Source: Thermogemmatispora sp042408735 (GTDB taxonomy: Bacteria > Chloroflexota > Ktedonobacteria > Ktedonobacterales > Ktedonobacteraceae). From it: 64,000 nucleotides of DNA. The DNA lies in the NCBI RefSeq assembly GCF_042408735.1, contig NZ_JBHOQV010000142.1, forward strand, positions 31,634 through 95,633. The letters are read 5' to 3'. This document shows, one piece after another, positions 1 through 9,250 of this stretch. Each line of letters starts with the position of its first letter. Position 1 is the stretch's first letter. Made by a program: the position numbers and the translations under genes. The notes beneath the pieces are model-generated. The model made no database searches. It saw only the letters and a program-made list of their open reading frames with translations, and was not told where the DNA came from.

Positions 1-299
1 GTGAGGTGGGGCGGGCGACGGAGGTGACGGCGCGTTATCCGCTGGCTCACGGGGCCCCGGTACACTGCGGCGATCCGGCGGCCCTGGGGATCGCCGATCT
101 GGCCCGCCCCGACTGGGGCGATCCTATCGACCTGGCCCCCGAGGAGGTGCCGGTCTTTTGGGCCTGCGGCGTGACGCCGCAGGCGGTGATCGCCGAGAGC
201 CGGCCACCGCTTGCCATCACCCACGCCCCAGGCTATATGTTTATTACCGATTGGCGCGACCAGGATATCGACCAGCGCCCGGGCGCGGGCCTGTTCTGA
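1..299 (+). CDS. DUF1445 / D-glutamate cyclase-family protein, C-terminal part
   Basis: The window opens inside this gene; only about the last 98 codons are present, ending at a TGA at 297-299. The visible part carries the family's C-terminal signature: an HG.PVH.GDP segment, then DL..PDWGD, then VPVFWACGVTPQ, and finally ITHAPG.M.ITD. This matches the DUF1445 hydro-lyase / D-glutamate cyclase family, whose mammalian member converts D-glutamate to 5-oxo-D-proline. It lies 106 bp upstream of hyuA/hyuB, which belong to the 5-oxoprolinase/hydantoinase superfamily, so a shared role in 5-oxoproline or lactam metabolism is a reasonable inference. The substrate is not shown by the sequence. The true start lies outside the window. 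Confidence 0.85.
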   Translation, partial: EVGRATEVTARYPLAHGAPVHCGDPAALGIADLARPDWGDPIDLAPEEVPVFWACGVTPQAVIAESRPPLAITHAPGYMFITDWRDQDIDQRPGAGLF

Positions 300-405
300 T
301 CGACCGGAGTGAGAAGGGCAGGGCGGGCGCTGTCTGCGCTGCGCCGCGCTGGCCAGCTTGCTGCCTGTCGTTGTAGAGGAGAGAGGATTGTCGAGGAGCA
401 CAGTG

Positions 406-2508
406 ATGACTGCTATTCTTGCCGGAGTTGATACGGGAGGCACGTTTACCGATCTGGTGCTCTTTCAGGAGGGACGGCTGCGCGTTCATAAGGTATTCTC
501 GACGCCGCACGATCCGTCGCAGGCTATTCTGACCGGCCTGCAGGAGCTGGGGGCCTTGCCGCGCCTGCGCACGCTGGTGCACGGCTCGACGGTGGCCACC
601 AATGCCGTGCTGGAGGGCAAGGGGGCCCGCACCGGGCTGATTACGACGGCGGGTTTCCGCGATGTGCTGGAGATCGGGCGGCAGACGCGGCCCAGCCTCT
701 ATAATCTGCGCGTGCAGAAGGTGCCGCCCCTGGTGCCGCGCGCGCGCCGCGTCGAGGTGCGCGAACGCCTCAATGAGCGCGGCGAGGTCCTTCTTCCCCT
801 CGATGAGGGGTCGCTGGAGGAGGCTCTGGCCACCCTGGCCCGCGAGGAGGTGGAGGCGGTGGCGGTGGTGCTGCTCTTCAGCTTCGCCAATCCGGCCCAT
901 GAGCAGCGGGTGGCCGAGGCGGCCCGCCGGCGGGGCTGGTACGTCTCGGCCTCGGCGGAGGTCCTGCCGGAGTTCCGCGAGTATGAGCGCACCAGTACGC
1001 TGGTGCTCAATGCCTATGTGGGGCCGCTGATCGATCGCTACCTTGGCCAGTTGGAGCGGGCCTTGCCGGCGGGCACGGGTCTGCGTATCATGCAGTCCAA
1101 CGGCGGCTCGATCTCCAGCGCGATGGCGCGGCGCGAAGCGGCCCGGACGCTGCTCTCCGGCCCGGCGGCGGGCGTGGTGGGGGCGCGCTTTGTGGCCCGC
1201 GCCTCCGGAATCGAGCGCCTGATCGCTCTCGATATCGGCGGTACGTCGACCGATGTGGCTCTGGTCGATGGGGCGATTACGGAGACGACCGATGGGCGCA
1301 TTGGGGGCTATCCGACGAAGCTGCCGATGATCGATATCCATACGGTGGGGGCTGGTGGGGGGAGTCTGGCCTGGTTTGATCTGGGTGGGGCCTTGCGTGT
1401 GGGGCCGCGCTCGGCGGGGGCCGTGCCTGGGCCGGCGGCCTACGGGCGCGGCGGCACGGAGGCCACGGTGACCGATGCCCATGTGGTCCTCGGACGCCTG
1501 CTGCCGGAGGCCTTTCTCGGCGGCAGCATGCGCCTGGATGTGGCCCAGGCCCGCCAGGCTCTGGGGACTGTCGCCGCCCGCCTGGGGGCCTCGCTGGAGG
1601 AGGCCGCCCTCGGCATTGTGCGCATTGCCAACGCCAATATGGAGGCCGCCATTCGCCTGATCTCGGTGGAGCGCGGGCTGGATCCGCGTCACTTTACGCT
1701 GGTGGCCTTTGGTGGGGCCGGCCCGCTGCACGCCTGCGAGCTGGCGGCGGCCCTCTCGATTCCACGCGTTCTGATCCCGGCGGCTCCGGGGGTGCTCTCG
1801 GCCCTGGGGATGCTGGTGGCCGATGTGCTCAAGGATTATGTGCGTACCCTGATGGTGCCGATCGAGCAGGAGACGGCCCAGGCGGCGATCGAAGCGGCCC
1901 TGGCCAGCCTGGAAGAGCAGGGGCGGGCCGATCTGCTGGCCGAGGGCTTTGCTGCGGAGCAGATCCAGATTGAGCGCTATCTGGATCTGCGCTACGTGGG
2001 CCAGTCCTATGAGTTGACCGTGCCGTTCGGCGGCGACTGCGCCCGCGCGGCCCAACAGTTCCACCTGGCCCACGAGCGGCGCTTTGGCTACAGCGATCCC
2101 AACGAGCCGGTGCAGGTGGTCAATGTGCGCCTGAAGGCCCGTGGCCTGGTTGAGCCGCCGGTCCTGGAGCGTCAGCCGCTGCAGCCCGAGGCGCTGGTGG
2201 CGCCCCTGGAGCGGCGCCAGGTGATCTTCGCCGGGGAGCGGGGACCACAGGCTCTGGAGGCCGCCGTCTACGCCCGGGAGGCCCTCCTGCCGGGGACCCA
2301 GTTTGGCGGTCCGGCCATTGTGACGCAGTACGATACGACGACCGTGGTGCCGCCGGGCTGGCGGGCGCGGGTCGATGGGGTGGGCAATCTCTTGATCGAG
2401 CTGGCCGGCGATGGCCCGGCGCCTGCTCCGCGGCTCCTGCAGCAGCGCCGCCTGCCCGAGGGAGCGGCTCTGCCCCAGTTGGCTGAGGAGGGGACGCACG
2501 TATGGTAG
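406..2508 (+). CDS. hyuA: Hydantoinase/5-oxoprolinase subunit A
   Basis: A 700-residue protein of the HyuA/N-methylhydantoinase A family, the ATP-binding subunit of ATP-dependent lactam or hydantoin hydrolases. The N-terminus has the family phosphate-binding signature GVDTGGTFTD. A second one, LDIGGTSTDVAL, starts the central hydantoinase_A domain. A conserved GGAGPLHA segment lies near residue 445. I chose ATG 406, preceded by a GAGGAG-type ribosome-binding site. An in-frame TTG at 388 and a longer extension to 358 are less likely. The stop overlaps hyuB by 7 bp, so the two subunits are translationally coupled. Family membership is certain; the substrate (5-oxoproline, hydantoin or another lactam) cannot be read from the sequence. 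Confidence 0.93.
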   Translation: MTAILAGVDTGGTFTDLVLFQEGRLRVHKVFSTPHDPSQAILTGLQELGALPRLRTLVHGSTVATNAVLEGKGARTGLITTAGFRDVLEIGRQTRPSLYNLRVQKVPPLVPRARRVEVRERLNERGEVLLPLDEGSLEEALATLAREEVEAVAVVLLFSFANPAHEQRVAEAARRRGWYVSASAEVLPEFREYERTSTLVLNAYVGPLIDRYLGQLERALPAGTGLRIMQSNGGSISSAMARREAARTLLSGPAAGVVGARFVARASGIERLIALDIGGTSTDVALVDGAITETTDGRIGGYPTKLPMIDIHTVGAGGGSLAWFDLGGALRVGPRSAGAVPGPAAYGRGGTEATVTDAHVVLGRLLPEAFLGGSMRLDVAQARQALGTVAARLGASLEEAALGIVRIANANMEAAIRLISVERGLDPRHFTLVAFGGAGPLHACELAAALSIPRVLIPAAPGVLSALGMLVADVLKDYVRTLMVPIEQETAQAAIEAALASLEEQGRADLLAEGFAAEQIQIERYLDLRYVGQSYELTVPFGGDCARAAQQFHLAHERRFGYSDPNEPVQVVNVRLKARGLVEPPVLERQPLQPEALVAPLERRQVIFAGERGPQALEAAVYAREALLPGTQFGGPAIVTQYDTTTVVPPGWRARVDGVGNLLIELAGDGPAPAPRLLQQRRLPEGAALPQLAEEGTHVW

Positions 2509-4100
2509 ATGCCATCAGTCTGGAGATTTTCCGCAGCGCTCTGACGGCCATTGCCGAGGAGATGGGGGCCGTGCTGATGCGCAGCAGCTATTCGCCAAAT
2601 ATTAAGGAGCGGCGCGACTTTTCTTGTGCGCTCTTCGATGCCCGCGGGCGCCTGGTGGCCCAGGCGGCCCATATCCCGGTCCATCTCGGCTCGATGCCGG
2701 ATTCGGTGGCCGAGGCCCTGGTGGCCTTCGATCGCTTTGCTCCCGGCGATATCATCGCTCTCAACGATCCTTTCCTGGGGGGGACGCATCTGCCCGATAT
2801 TACCTTGATTGCCCCGATCTTTGTGGAGGTGGAGGAGGAGCAGCGCCTGATCGGCTTCGCGGCGAACCGCGCCCATCATGCCGATGTGGGCGGGATGGCC
2901 CCCGGCTCGATGCCGCTGGCGACCGAGATCTACCAGGAGGGACTGATTATTCCGCCGCTCAAGCTCTGGGAGGCCGGCCAGCCGAATCGCGCCTTGCTGG
3001 CCCTGTTGCTGCGCAATGTGCGTACGCCCGATGAGCGCCGCGGCGATCTGGCGGCCCAGGTGGCGGCCAATCGGACGGCGGCCCGCCGCCTGCAGGAGCT
3101 GGTCGATCGCTGGGGCCTGGCCGCCCTCGAGGAGCATGTCGAGGCCCTGATCGCTTATGCGGCCCGCATGGCGCGGGCCACCATCGCCGCTATTCCCGAT
3201 GGCTGCTATCGCTTTACCGATTATCTGGACGACGATGGCCTCTCGCCGGAGCGCATTCCGATCGCGGTGACGGTGACGGTGCGCGGCAGTGAGCTGACGG
3301 TCGACTTTACGGGGAGCGCTCCTCAGGTGCGCGGCAATGTCAATACGGTGGCCTCGGTGGCCCGCTCGGCAACCTACTATGTGGTGCGCTGTCTGATGCC
3401 GGAGGATGCGCCGATGAACCACGGGACCTTTGCCCCGGTGACGGTGATCGCTCCCCGGGGCTCGGTGGTCAATGCCCGCCCGCCGGCGGCGGTGGCTCAG
3501 GGCAATGTCGAGACCTCGCAGCGCCTGGTCGACGCTATCTTCGGGGCCCTGGCCCAGGCGCTGCCGGAGGTGATTCCGGCGGCCAGCCAGGGGACGATGA
3601 ATAATATCGCCGCCGGGGGGATCGATCCGCGCACGCAGCAGCCCTTTGCTTACTATGAGACGATGGGGGGCGGAATGGGGGCCCGCCCGGGCCTGGATGG
3701 GCTGTCGGGGGTGCATACGCATATGAGCAATACGCTCAATACACCGGTGGAGGCTTTCGAGTACGCCTATCCGATGCGCGTGACGCGCTACGCTCTGCGC
3801 GATGGCTCGGGGGGAAGGGGCCTGGCCCGCGGCGGCGATGGCCTGCTGCGCGAGATTTGCTTTGAGGCGCCCGCCGAGGTGACGCTGCTGACGGAGCGGC
3901 GCCGCCTGCCTCCCTATGGCCTGCAGGGGGGCGAGTCGGGCCGCTGCGGCGAGAACTGGCTCTATCGGCGCGACGGCGAGGCCACGCTGCTGCCGGGCAA
4001 GGTGCATTTCCGCGCTGAGCCGGGCGATCGCCTGCTGATCGCCTCGCCCGGCGGCGGCGGCTGGGGCCAGGCGCCCGCCGACCACGGCCTCCTCGGCTGA
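2502..4100 (+). CDS. hyuB: Hydantoinase/5-oxoprolinase subunit B
   Basis: A 532-residue HyuB/N-methylhydantoinase B protein, the partner of HyuA in ATP-dependent ring opening of lactams. Family signatures are visible: the N-terminal ..MRSSYSPNIKERRDFSCALFD.., an AQAAHIPVHLGSM segment, a NDP..GGTHLPDIT motif, and a glycine-rich GGGMGARPG..G..GVHTHMSNT segment in the C-terminal half. The start overlaps the end of hyuA, which fits one complex made from one mRNA. A 10-bp perfect hairpin follows the stop at 4148-4178. Length is normal for the family. Confidence 0.93.
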   Translation: MVDAISLEIFRSALTAIAEEMGAVLMRSSYSPNIKERRDFSCALFDARGRLVAQAAHIPVHLGSMPDSVAEALVAFDRFAPGDIIALNDPFLGGTHLPDITLIAPIFVEVEEEQRLIGFAANRAHHADVGGMAPGSMPLATEIYQEGLIIPPLKLWEAGQPNRALLALLLRNVRTPDERRGDLAAQVAANRTAARRLQELVDRWGLAALEEHVEALIAYAARMARATIAAIPDGCYRFTDYLDDDGLSPERIPIAVTVTVRGSELTVDFTGSAPQVRGNVNTVASVARSATYYVVRCLMPEDAPMNHGTFAPVTVIAPRGSVVNARPPAAVAQGNVETSQRLVDAIFGALAQALPEVIPAASQGTMNNIAAGGIDPRTQQPFAYYETMGGGMGARPGLDGLSGVHTHMSNTLNTPVEAFEYAYPMRVTRYALRDGSGGRGLARGGDGLLREICFEAPAEVTLLTERRRLPPYGLQGGESGRCGENWLYRRDGEATLLPGKVHFRAEPGDRLLIASPGGGGWGQAPADHGLLG

Positions 4101-4147
4101 ATCCGCCCAGGCGGGTCCGGTCCGGTCTGGCGGCACGGCTCGGAACC

Positions 4148-4178
4148 GGCTGGGGCCGGCGATAGAGAGGCCCCAGCC
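4148..4178 (+). terminator. Hairpin downstream of hyuB
   Basis: A perfect 10-bp inverted repeat (GGCTGGGGCC / GGCCCCAGCC, 11-nt loop) begins 47 bp after the hyuB stop and ends 76 bp before the NB-ARC gene. There is no T-run after it, so it is a structured 3' end or a weak terminator rather than a classical intrinsic one. Confidence 0.45.
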
Positions 4179-4254
4179 AGCGGGCGTCAGGGCGGTCGGC
4201 AGATGGACAGGCAGGCCGGGAGGCCAGTCGTCATCTCCTGCAGGAGTGCCCACG

Positions 4255-6054
4255 ATGAAACCAAATCTGCGTCTGAGACATGAGCGCGAGATGCGAGGCT
4301 GGTCACAGGCCCGGGTCGCCGAGGCGATCGGCTCGTCCGAGAAGAATGTCAGTCGCTGGGAGCGCGGCGTCTCTTCGCCCCAGCCCTATTATCGCGAGCG
4401 GCTCTGTCAGCTCTTTGGTAAGAGTGCCCGCGAGCTGGGCTTTGTCGAGGATGAGGAGGGGGGGACGGCCCCGCTCGCCGGGGAGACGGCGCCGGCGGGC
4501 CGCGGGGCTGGCTCCCTGCGGATCCTTGATCCGACGATTCCGCCCCTGCCGAACGAGGGGCGCGGCCTGGTTGGACGCGAGGGGCTGCTGGGAGAGCTGG
4601 TGGCCCAGCTCTGTGCGGGCCGCTCGCTGGCCCTCTGCGGCCTGCCGGGGGTCGGCAAGACGGCCCTGGCGGTGACGCTGGTGCATGATCCGCGCGTTCA
4701 GGCGCGCTTCGAGGCCGGGGTGCTGTGGGCTGGCCTGGGGCCGCGCCCCACCCTGTTGGAGCATCTGCGCCGCTGGGAGCAGGTCCTGGGGGTGCCCAGC
4801 CCCAGCGGCGAGCTGGCGCTGGCGGCGCGGGCCCGCGCCCTGCGCACGGCGATCGGCCAGCGGCGCTTCGTGCTGGTGATCGACGATGTCTGGGAGCTGG
4901 AAGCGGCCCTGGCCTTCAAGGTCGGCGGCCCGCAGTCGGTCTTGATCGCCACGACGCGCTTCCCGCGCCTGGCCCTGGCTATCGCCGGCGAGGGGGCGCG
5001 CACCATTCATGAGCTGGAGGGGGCCGATGGGCTGGCGCTGCTGGCCCAGTGGGCCCCGGAGGTGGTGGCCCGCGATCGGGGCGCGGCCTTGAGCCTGGTC
5101 GAGGAGGTCGGCGGGCTGCCTCTGGCGCTGACCCTGCTCGGGAAGTATTTGCAGTCCCAGGCCCATAGCGGCCAGCCTCGCCGCCTGCAGGCCGCCCTGG
5201 CGCGCCTGCGCAGCTCGCATCAGCGCCTGCACGTCAGCGAGATGCGCGGCCCATTGGAGCAGCCGCCGCATCTGGCCTGGGGCACGCCGCTCTCGCTGCA
5301 GTCGGCCATCGCCGTCAGCGATCAGCAGCTCGATGAGCAGGCCCGCGAGGTGCTGCGGGCCTTGTCGGTCTTTCCGCCGAAGCCCAATAGCTTCAGCGAG
5401 GAGGCGGCCCTGGCGGTGGCCCAGGCCCCGCCGGAGGCGCTCGATGCCCTGGTCGATGCCGGCCTGCTGGAGAGCTGCGGGGCCGGACGCTATATGCTCC
5501 ATCAGACGATCGCCGATTATGCCAGCGCCCACCTGGGGGATACGCAGGCCGGCGAGCGCCTGGTGGCCTACGTGACGGGCTTCATCGAGCGCCACGCCGC
5601 TGAAGATGGGCTGCTTGAGCAGGAGAGCCGCAATATTCTGGCCGGCCTGCAGTACGCCTTTGAGAATGGCCGCCATGCCCGCTTTGTGCGCGGCGTGCTG
5701 GCCTTCGCGCCCTTTCTGCTGCGGCGCGGCTTCTACGAGCTGGCCCGCCTCTATTTGCAGCGCGCCTACCAGATCGCCATCTGGTCGAGCGATGCGCCGA
5801 CCCAGGTGCGCCTCTTGCAGGGCCTGGGCGAGGTGGCCCTGCGCCAGGGCGACCTGAAGGCGGCGGGCGGCTACCTGCGCGAGGCCCTGCCGCTGGCGCG
5901 CGAGCTGCCGGATCGGACGGGGCGGCGCCGCCTGCTGCGCCTCTTGCGCTGGCTGGCTCTGCGCCAGGGCGATGGGGCGCGGGCCGCCGACTACGGCCGC
6001 GAGCTGGCAGCCCTCTCCGAGGAGGAGGAGGGGGAGGAGGGGTGCGCGGACTGA
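4255..6054 (+). CDS. XRE-family / NB-ARC (STAND-type) regulator
   Basis: A 599-residue protein. An N-terminal Cro/C1 helix-turn-helix (about residues 1-60, with WSQARVAEAIGSSEKNVSRWERG) is followed by an NB-ARC ATPase. The ATPase has a P-loop GLPGVGKTAL near residue 131, Walker B LVIDDVWE near 207, an RNBS-B-like IATTR near 230, and the GLPLALTLLG motif near 287. A helical C-terminus resembles TPR repeats. STAND proteins of this kind act as nucleotide-gated switches; many control secondary metabolism or defence. ATG 4255 has a CAGGAG ribosome-binding site; the GTG at 4246 overlaps that site. The last 64 bp overlap the convergent MFS gene. Its target is unknown. It lies 3.5 kb upstream of the DISARM promoter, with a leftward operon between. 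Confidence 0.88.
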   Translation: MKPNLRLRHEREMRGWSQARVAEAIGSSEKNVSRWERGVSSPQPYYRERLCQLFGKSARELGFVEDEEGGTAPLAGETAPAGRGAGSLRILDPTIPPLPNEGRGLVGREGLLGELVAQLCAGRSLALCGLPGVGKTALAVTLVHDPRVQARFEAGVLWAGLGPRPTLLEHLRRWEQVLGVPSPSGELALAARARALRTAIGQRRFVLVIDDVWELEAALAFKVGGPQSVLIATTRFPRLALAIAGEGARTIHELEGADGLALLAQWAPEVVARDRGAALSLVEEVGGLPLALTLLGKYLQSQAHSGQPRRLQAALARLRSSHQRLHVSEMRGPLEQPPHLAWGTPLSLQSAIAVSDQQLDEQAREVLRALSVFPPKPNSFSEEAALAVAQAPPEALDALVDAGLLESCGAGRYMLHQTIADYASAHLGDTQAGERLVAYVTGFIERHAAEDGLLEQESRNILAGLQYAFENGRHARFVRGVLAFAPFLLRRGFYELARLYLQRAYQIAIWSSDAPTQVRLLQGLGEVALRQGDLKAAGGYLREALPLARELPDRTGRRRLLRLLRWLALRQGDGARAADYGRELAALSEEEEGEEGCAD

Positions 6055-7343
6055 GGCCGCCTCAGGGTCTCGCGCATGAGCAGGGCCACGACCCATCCCG
6101 AGAGGAAGGTCAGGAGGGCGACGAGGCCGATGGCCCAGGGAATTGAGAGCAGGTCGGCCAGCAGCCCGGCCAGCAACCCCCCGAGGGCGTAGCCGCTGTC
6201 GCGCCAGAGACGGTAGACGCCGACCGCCGAGGCCCGCCAGTCCGGGGGGACGACGTCGCCGACGGCGGCCAGCAGGGTCGGGTAGACGAGAGCTGTGCCG
6301 GCCCCCAACAGGACGGCCCCCACCAACCAGGGCCAGAAGCCGCGCAGGAGCAGCATCAGGGCCAGCCCGCCGGCCTGCACCCACATCCCCAGGGCGATCA
6401 TCCCCTTGCGTCCCCAGCGGTCCGACCAGGCCCCCGTCAGAAGCTGGCCCGCTCCCCAGACGGCGGGATAGACGGCGACCAGCCAGCCGATGTGGAGGGC
6501 ATCAAGCCCGGCGGCGGCAAAGTAGAGCGGGAAGAGTCCCCACGAGAGTCCATCGTTGAGGTTGTTGATGAGGCCGGCCTGGCTGACGGCCAGCAAGGTG
6601 CGCTCGCGCCAGGAGACGCGGGCCACGATCTGCCAGAAGCCGGGCGCCGGCTGGCTCTGGCCCCGATCCCGGAGCTGGCTGGCCTCCAGGCGGGCGTGGC
6701 CCTGCGATTCGCCGACCCCCAGAAGCGAGAGGAGCAGGCCGCAGAGCGCCAGGAGGGTCCCCAACAGGAAGGGCTGGGGGCGCAGGGCGGAGGCGCTGGC
6801 CAGGAAACCGGCGGCCAGGGCGGCCCCAGAGACGGCCAGGTAGCCCGCCGCTTCGTTGAGGCCCATCGCTAGACCCCGCCGCCGCGGCCCCACCAGGTCG
6901 ATCTTCATGATGACCGTGGTCGACCAGCATAACCCCTGGTTGATGCCCAGCAGGACGTTGGCGAAGACGACCCAGCCCCAGTTGGGAGCCACGATGATCA
7001 GCGGCGGCACCAGCAGGCCGACCAGCCAGCCGGCGACCAGGATGCGCTTGCGCCCGTAGCGGTCGCCCAGCCGGCCCGCCAGCAGGTTGGCCAGGGCCTT
7101 GATGAGGCCAAAGCTGATTAAGAAGGAGAGAATGGCCGTCTTGGAGGCCAGGCCGAAGTCCTGGACAGCCAGCAGCGGCAGGATGGCGCGCTCGAGGCCG
7201 ACCAGCGAGCCGACGAAGGCGTTGATGATGACGAGGAGCGTGAATTGGTGCCAGTTGGCGCGCAGGCCAAGCTGCGGCGGCCCGCTCCCTGGCTGGCCCG
7301 GCTCCGGACCCGCTCCGGCGGACGACTTAACGGCTGACGGCAC
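5991..7343 (-). CDS. MFS transporter
   Basis: A 450-residue integral membrane protein with about twelve hydrophobic segments and the MFS loop motif G.L.DR.GRKR after the second helix, repeated as G.WSDRWGRKG in the second half. Its GTG start at 7343 follows a GGAGGAAA ribosome-binding site and overlaps the 3' end of the rhodanese/metallo-beta-lactamase gene by 17 bp. It is therefore the third gene of the leftward ArsR-rhodanese operon. Export of a sulfur compound, sulfite or a toxic thiol is a guess from context only. The 3' end overlaps the convergent NB-ARC gene by 64 bp; both reading frames stay open through the overlap. Confidence 0.88.
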   Translation of the reverse strand: MPSAVKSSAGAGPEPGQPGSGPPQLGLRANWHQFTLLVIINAFVGSLVGLERAILPLLAVQDFGLASKTAILSFLISFGLIKALANLLAGRLGDRYGRKRILVAGWLVGLLVPPLIIVAPNWGWVVFANVLLGINQGLCWSTTVIMKIDLVGPRRRGLAMGLNEAAGYLAVSGAALAAGFLASASALRPQPFLLGTLLALCGLLLSLLGVGESQGHARLEASQLRDRGQSQPAPGFWQIVARVSWRERTLLAVSQAGLINNLNDGLSWGLFPLYFAAAGLDALHIGWLVAVYPAVWGAGQLLTGAWSDRWGRKGMIALGMWVQAGGLALMLLLRGFWPWLVGAVLLGAGTALVYPTLLAAVGDVVPPDWRASAVGVYRLWRDSGYALGGLLAGLLADLLSIPWAIGLVALLTFLSGWVVALLMRETLRRPQSAHPSSPSSSSERAASSRP

Positions 7344-8515
7344 AGCGATTTCCTCCGGCTTCTAGCTCTTCAACGGCGACGGCGGGCCAGTGGCCGCTTT
7401 CGTTGGCGGCGATGATCTCCTGGTAGTGGGCCGGCGGCTCCGGCAGGCGACTGAGGAGCCGGTCCCGGAAGGCAGCGGGCGAGGCCAGCAGCGGCGCCAG
7501 CCAGGCGCGCACGGCTCCCAGGGTCGTCAGGACGGGCTGGCCGTCGAAGGGCAGCGGGCGCGGACTGTGGCCGGCCAGCAGCCAGGTTGCCTCGGGCAGG
7601 CTGAGCAGGCGCTGCAGGCTGGCGTAGAGCTGGTCGGCGCGGCGCCGGGCCTCCTGGCCGTCGGCATCCAGGTCCGGACGCCCCAGCCCCTCGGGAAAGA
7701 GGGTGTCGCCGCTGAAGAGCAGGGCCGGCTCCCCCGCCGGAGCGGACAGGAGATAGCAGGTGCTCTCGGGCGTGTGTCCGGGGGTGCACCGGGGGTGCAC
7801 CGGGGGTATGCAGGGCCTGCAGCTCTAGCCGGCCCAGCGCCAGCCGTTCGCCGTCGGCCAGAGGCTGGAAGGGAAAGGCAACCCGCCGCTGGGCCGGCAG
7901 CAGGAGCCTGGCCCCGCTGGCCTCGGCCAGGAGCCGCGCCCGCGAGAGATGGTCGGCATGAATGTGGGTTTCCAGCACGGCAACAATCTGCCAGCCGCGC
8001 CGGCGGGCTTGCTGGAGATAGACGGCAGGCTCAAGAGAAGGGTCAAGCACAAGGGCGACAGCCCCATCGCTGATCAGATAGGAGAGGCAGCCCTTGCCGG
8101 TGCGCCGGATCTGGATGACCTGCCGCCGCTCTTCTTCCTTCCCCGGCCCCGGCTGGGTGGGGCCGCTTGAGCAGGGGAGCGGCACGAGGGCCGTGTTCCA
8201 GGCCAGGCTCCAGGCCCGCATGCCTCCCTCAAGCGAGTAGGCCGGCAGGCCGCGCGCGGCCAGAATGGCGGCGGCCCGCTGGCTGACCTGGCCCGACTGG
8301 CAGACGACAACGATCGGCCGCTCGCCCGGCAGCTCCAGGCTCTCCAGCCCCCCCGTCTGGCCGGCTTTGAGCGCCTCGTAAGCCTCGATATGCCGGCTGC
8401 CCGGGATCGACCAGGCAGCATAAGCGGCCCCGGGCCGCACATCAAGGATGGTCACCGCCTGGCCGCTCTCCAGCCAGGCACAGAGGGTCTCGACGCTGAT
8501 CCTCAAAGCTGCCAT
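7327..8515 (-). pseudogene. Rhodanese / metallo-beta-lactamase (persulfide dioxygenase-like) gene, frameshifted
   Basis: Read leftward from ATG 8515, the gene encodes a rhodanese domain with a VVCQSGQVS active-site loop. An MBL-fold domain with the metal motif THIHADHLS follows. The frame then breaks inside what should be the LHTPGHTPES metal-binding motif. The rest of the MBL domain (FSGDTLF..GRPDL.., LLAGHSPRPL) continues in another frame from 7800 to 7327. The break is an extra two copies of an 11-bp unit (7778-7799). Removing those 22 bp gives exactly 389 codons and restores the motif. Such rhodanese-MBL proteins oxidise glutathione or other persulfides to sulfite. The start overlaps the ArsR-rhodanese gene by 13 bp. 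As written, the product would lose its catalytic C-terminal half. Confidence 0.87.
7778..7810. repeat. 11-bp tandem repeat that breaks the metallo-beta-lactamase frame
   Basis: Two perfect copies of CCGGGGGTGCA (7778-7788 and 7789-7799) are followed by a third, partial copy, CCGGGGGTATG (7800-7810). The ancestral sequence is inferred to have only the last one, because that gives the family motif HTPGHT on the minus strand. The net gain of 22 bp shifts the frame by one base. Confidence 0.9.
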
Positions 8516-9198
8516 GGGGACGAACTCCGTTCTTGAACGACGGGCAGGCCACGCTCGCGCCATTCGGGCACGCCAACCTCCAGGCGCCAGGCCCGAAAGC
8601 CGTGGGCCTGCAGCAGGGCCACGGCCTCGTCGGCGAAGAGACAGTAAGGGCCACGGCAGTAGGCGATGATCTCGTAGTCGCGGGGCAGCTCGCTCAGGCG
8701 GCCCTCCAGTTCGCTGACGGGCAGCGAGCGCGCCCCGGGCAGATGGGCACTCAGATATTCGTCGCGCGGCCGAACGTCGAGCAGGAGGGCGCGCCCACCC
8801 TGAAGCCGCTCCAGCGCCGCTTCGATGCTGAGGGCCGGCAACCGCTGGCGCTCGGGCAGCCAGGTGCTGACAAGCTGCCCCAGCTCGGCCAGGTGGGCTT
8901 CGCCCACACGCCGCAGGGCCAGCCAGAGGCGCACCACTTCGCCAGAGGCCAGCCGATAGCGCTGGTGGCGCCCCTGACGCCGCCCCTCGACCAGATGGGC
9001 GGCCCGCAGAATCTGCAGGTGCTGCGAGACGGTGGCCAGGGGCAGTCCGCTCTCGGCAACCAGCTCCTCGACCGTGCGCGCGCTCTGGGCGAGCAGGTCA
9101 AGCAGCTCGAGACGATGAGGACTGGCCAGGGCCTTGCCAACGCGCGCCAGTTGCTCGTAGAGCTGGTCCTTGAAGCGGCGCTTGCTCTCCCCGCGCAT
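8503..9198 (-). CDS. ArsR-family regulator with C-terminal rhodanese domain
   Basis: A 231-residue protein. A winged-helix ArsR domain (about residues 5-100; ASPHRLELLDLL, then the recognition helix region LPLATVSQHLQILRAAHLV) is fused to a single rhodanese domain (about 125-220) with LLDVRPRDEY and the active-site loop YCRGPYC. The winged-helix part has no cysteine, so sulfur sensing by the SqrR/BigR dithiol mechanism is not possible there. Sensing through the rhodanese cysteines is inferred. ATG 9198 has a strong AGGGAGGGAGG site; the 29-residue upstream extension is unlikely because its start lies in the promoter. It heads the operon with the rhodanese-MBL and MFS genes, and an inverted repeat exactly flanks its -10 box. 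Confidence 0.9.
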   Translation of the reverse strand: MRGESKRRFKDQLYEQLARVGKALASPHRLELLDLLAQSARTVEELVAESGLPLATVSQHLQILRAAHLVEGRRQGRHQRYRLASGEVVRLWLALRRVGEAHLAELGQLVSTWLPERQRLPALSIEAALERLQGGRALLLDVRPRDEYLSAHLPGARSLPVSELEGRLSELPRDYEIIAYCRGPYCLFADEAVALLQAHGFRAWRLEVGVPEWRERGLPVVQERSSSPWQL

Positions 9199-9250
9199 AC
9201 CCTCTTCCCTCCCTCCCTTCCTTCCTGCTTTCCAAATCGATACATTGTCA

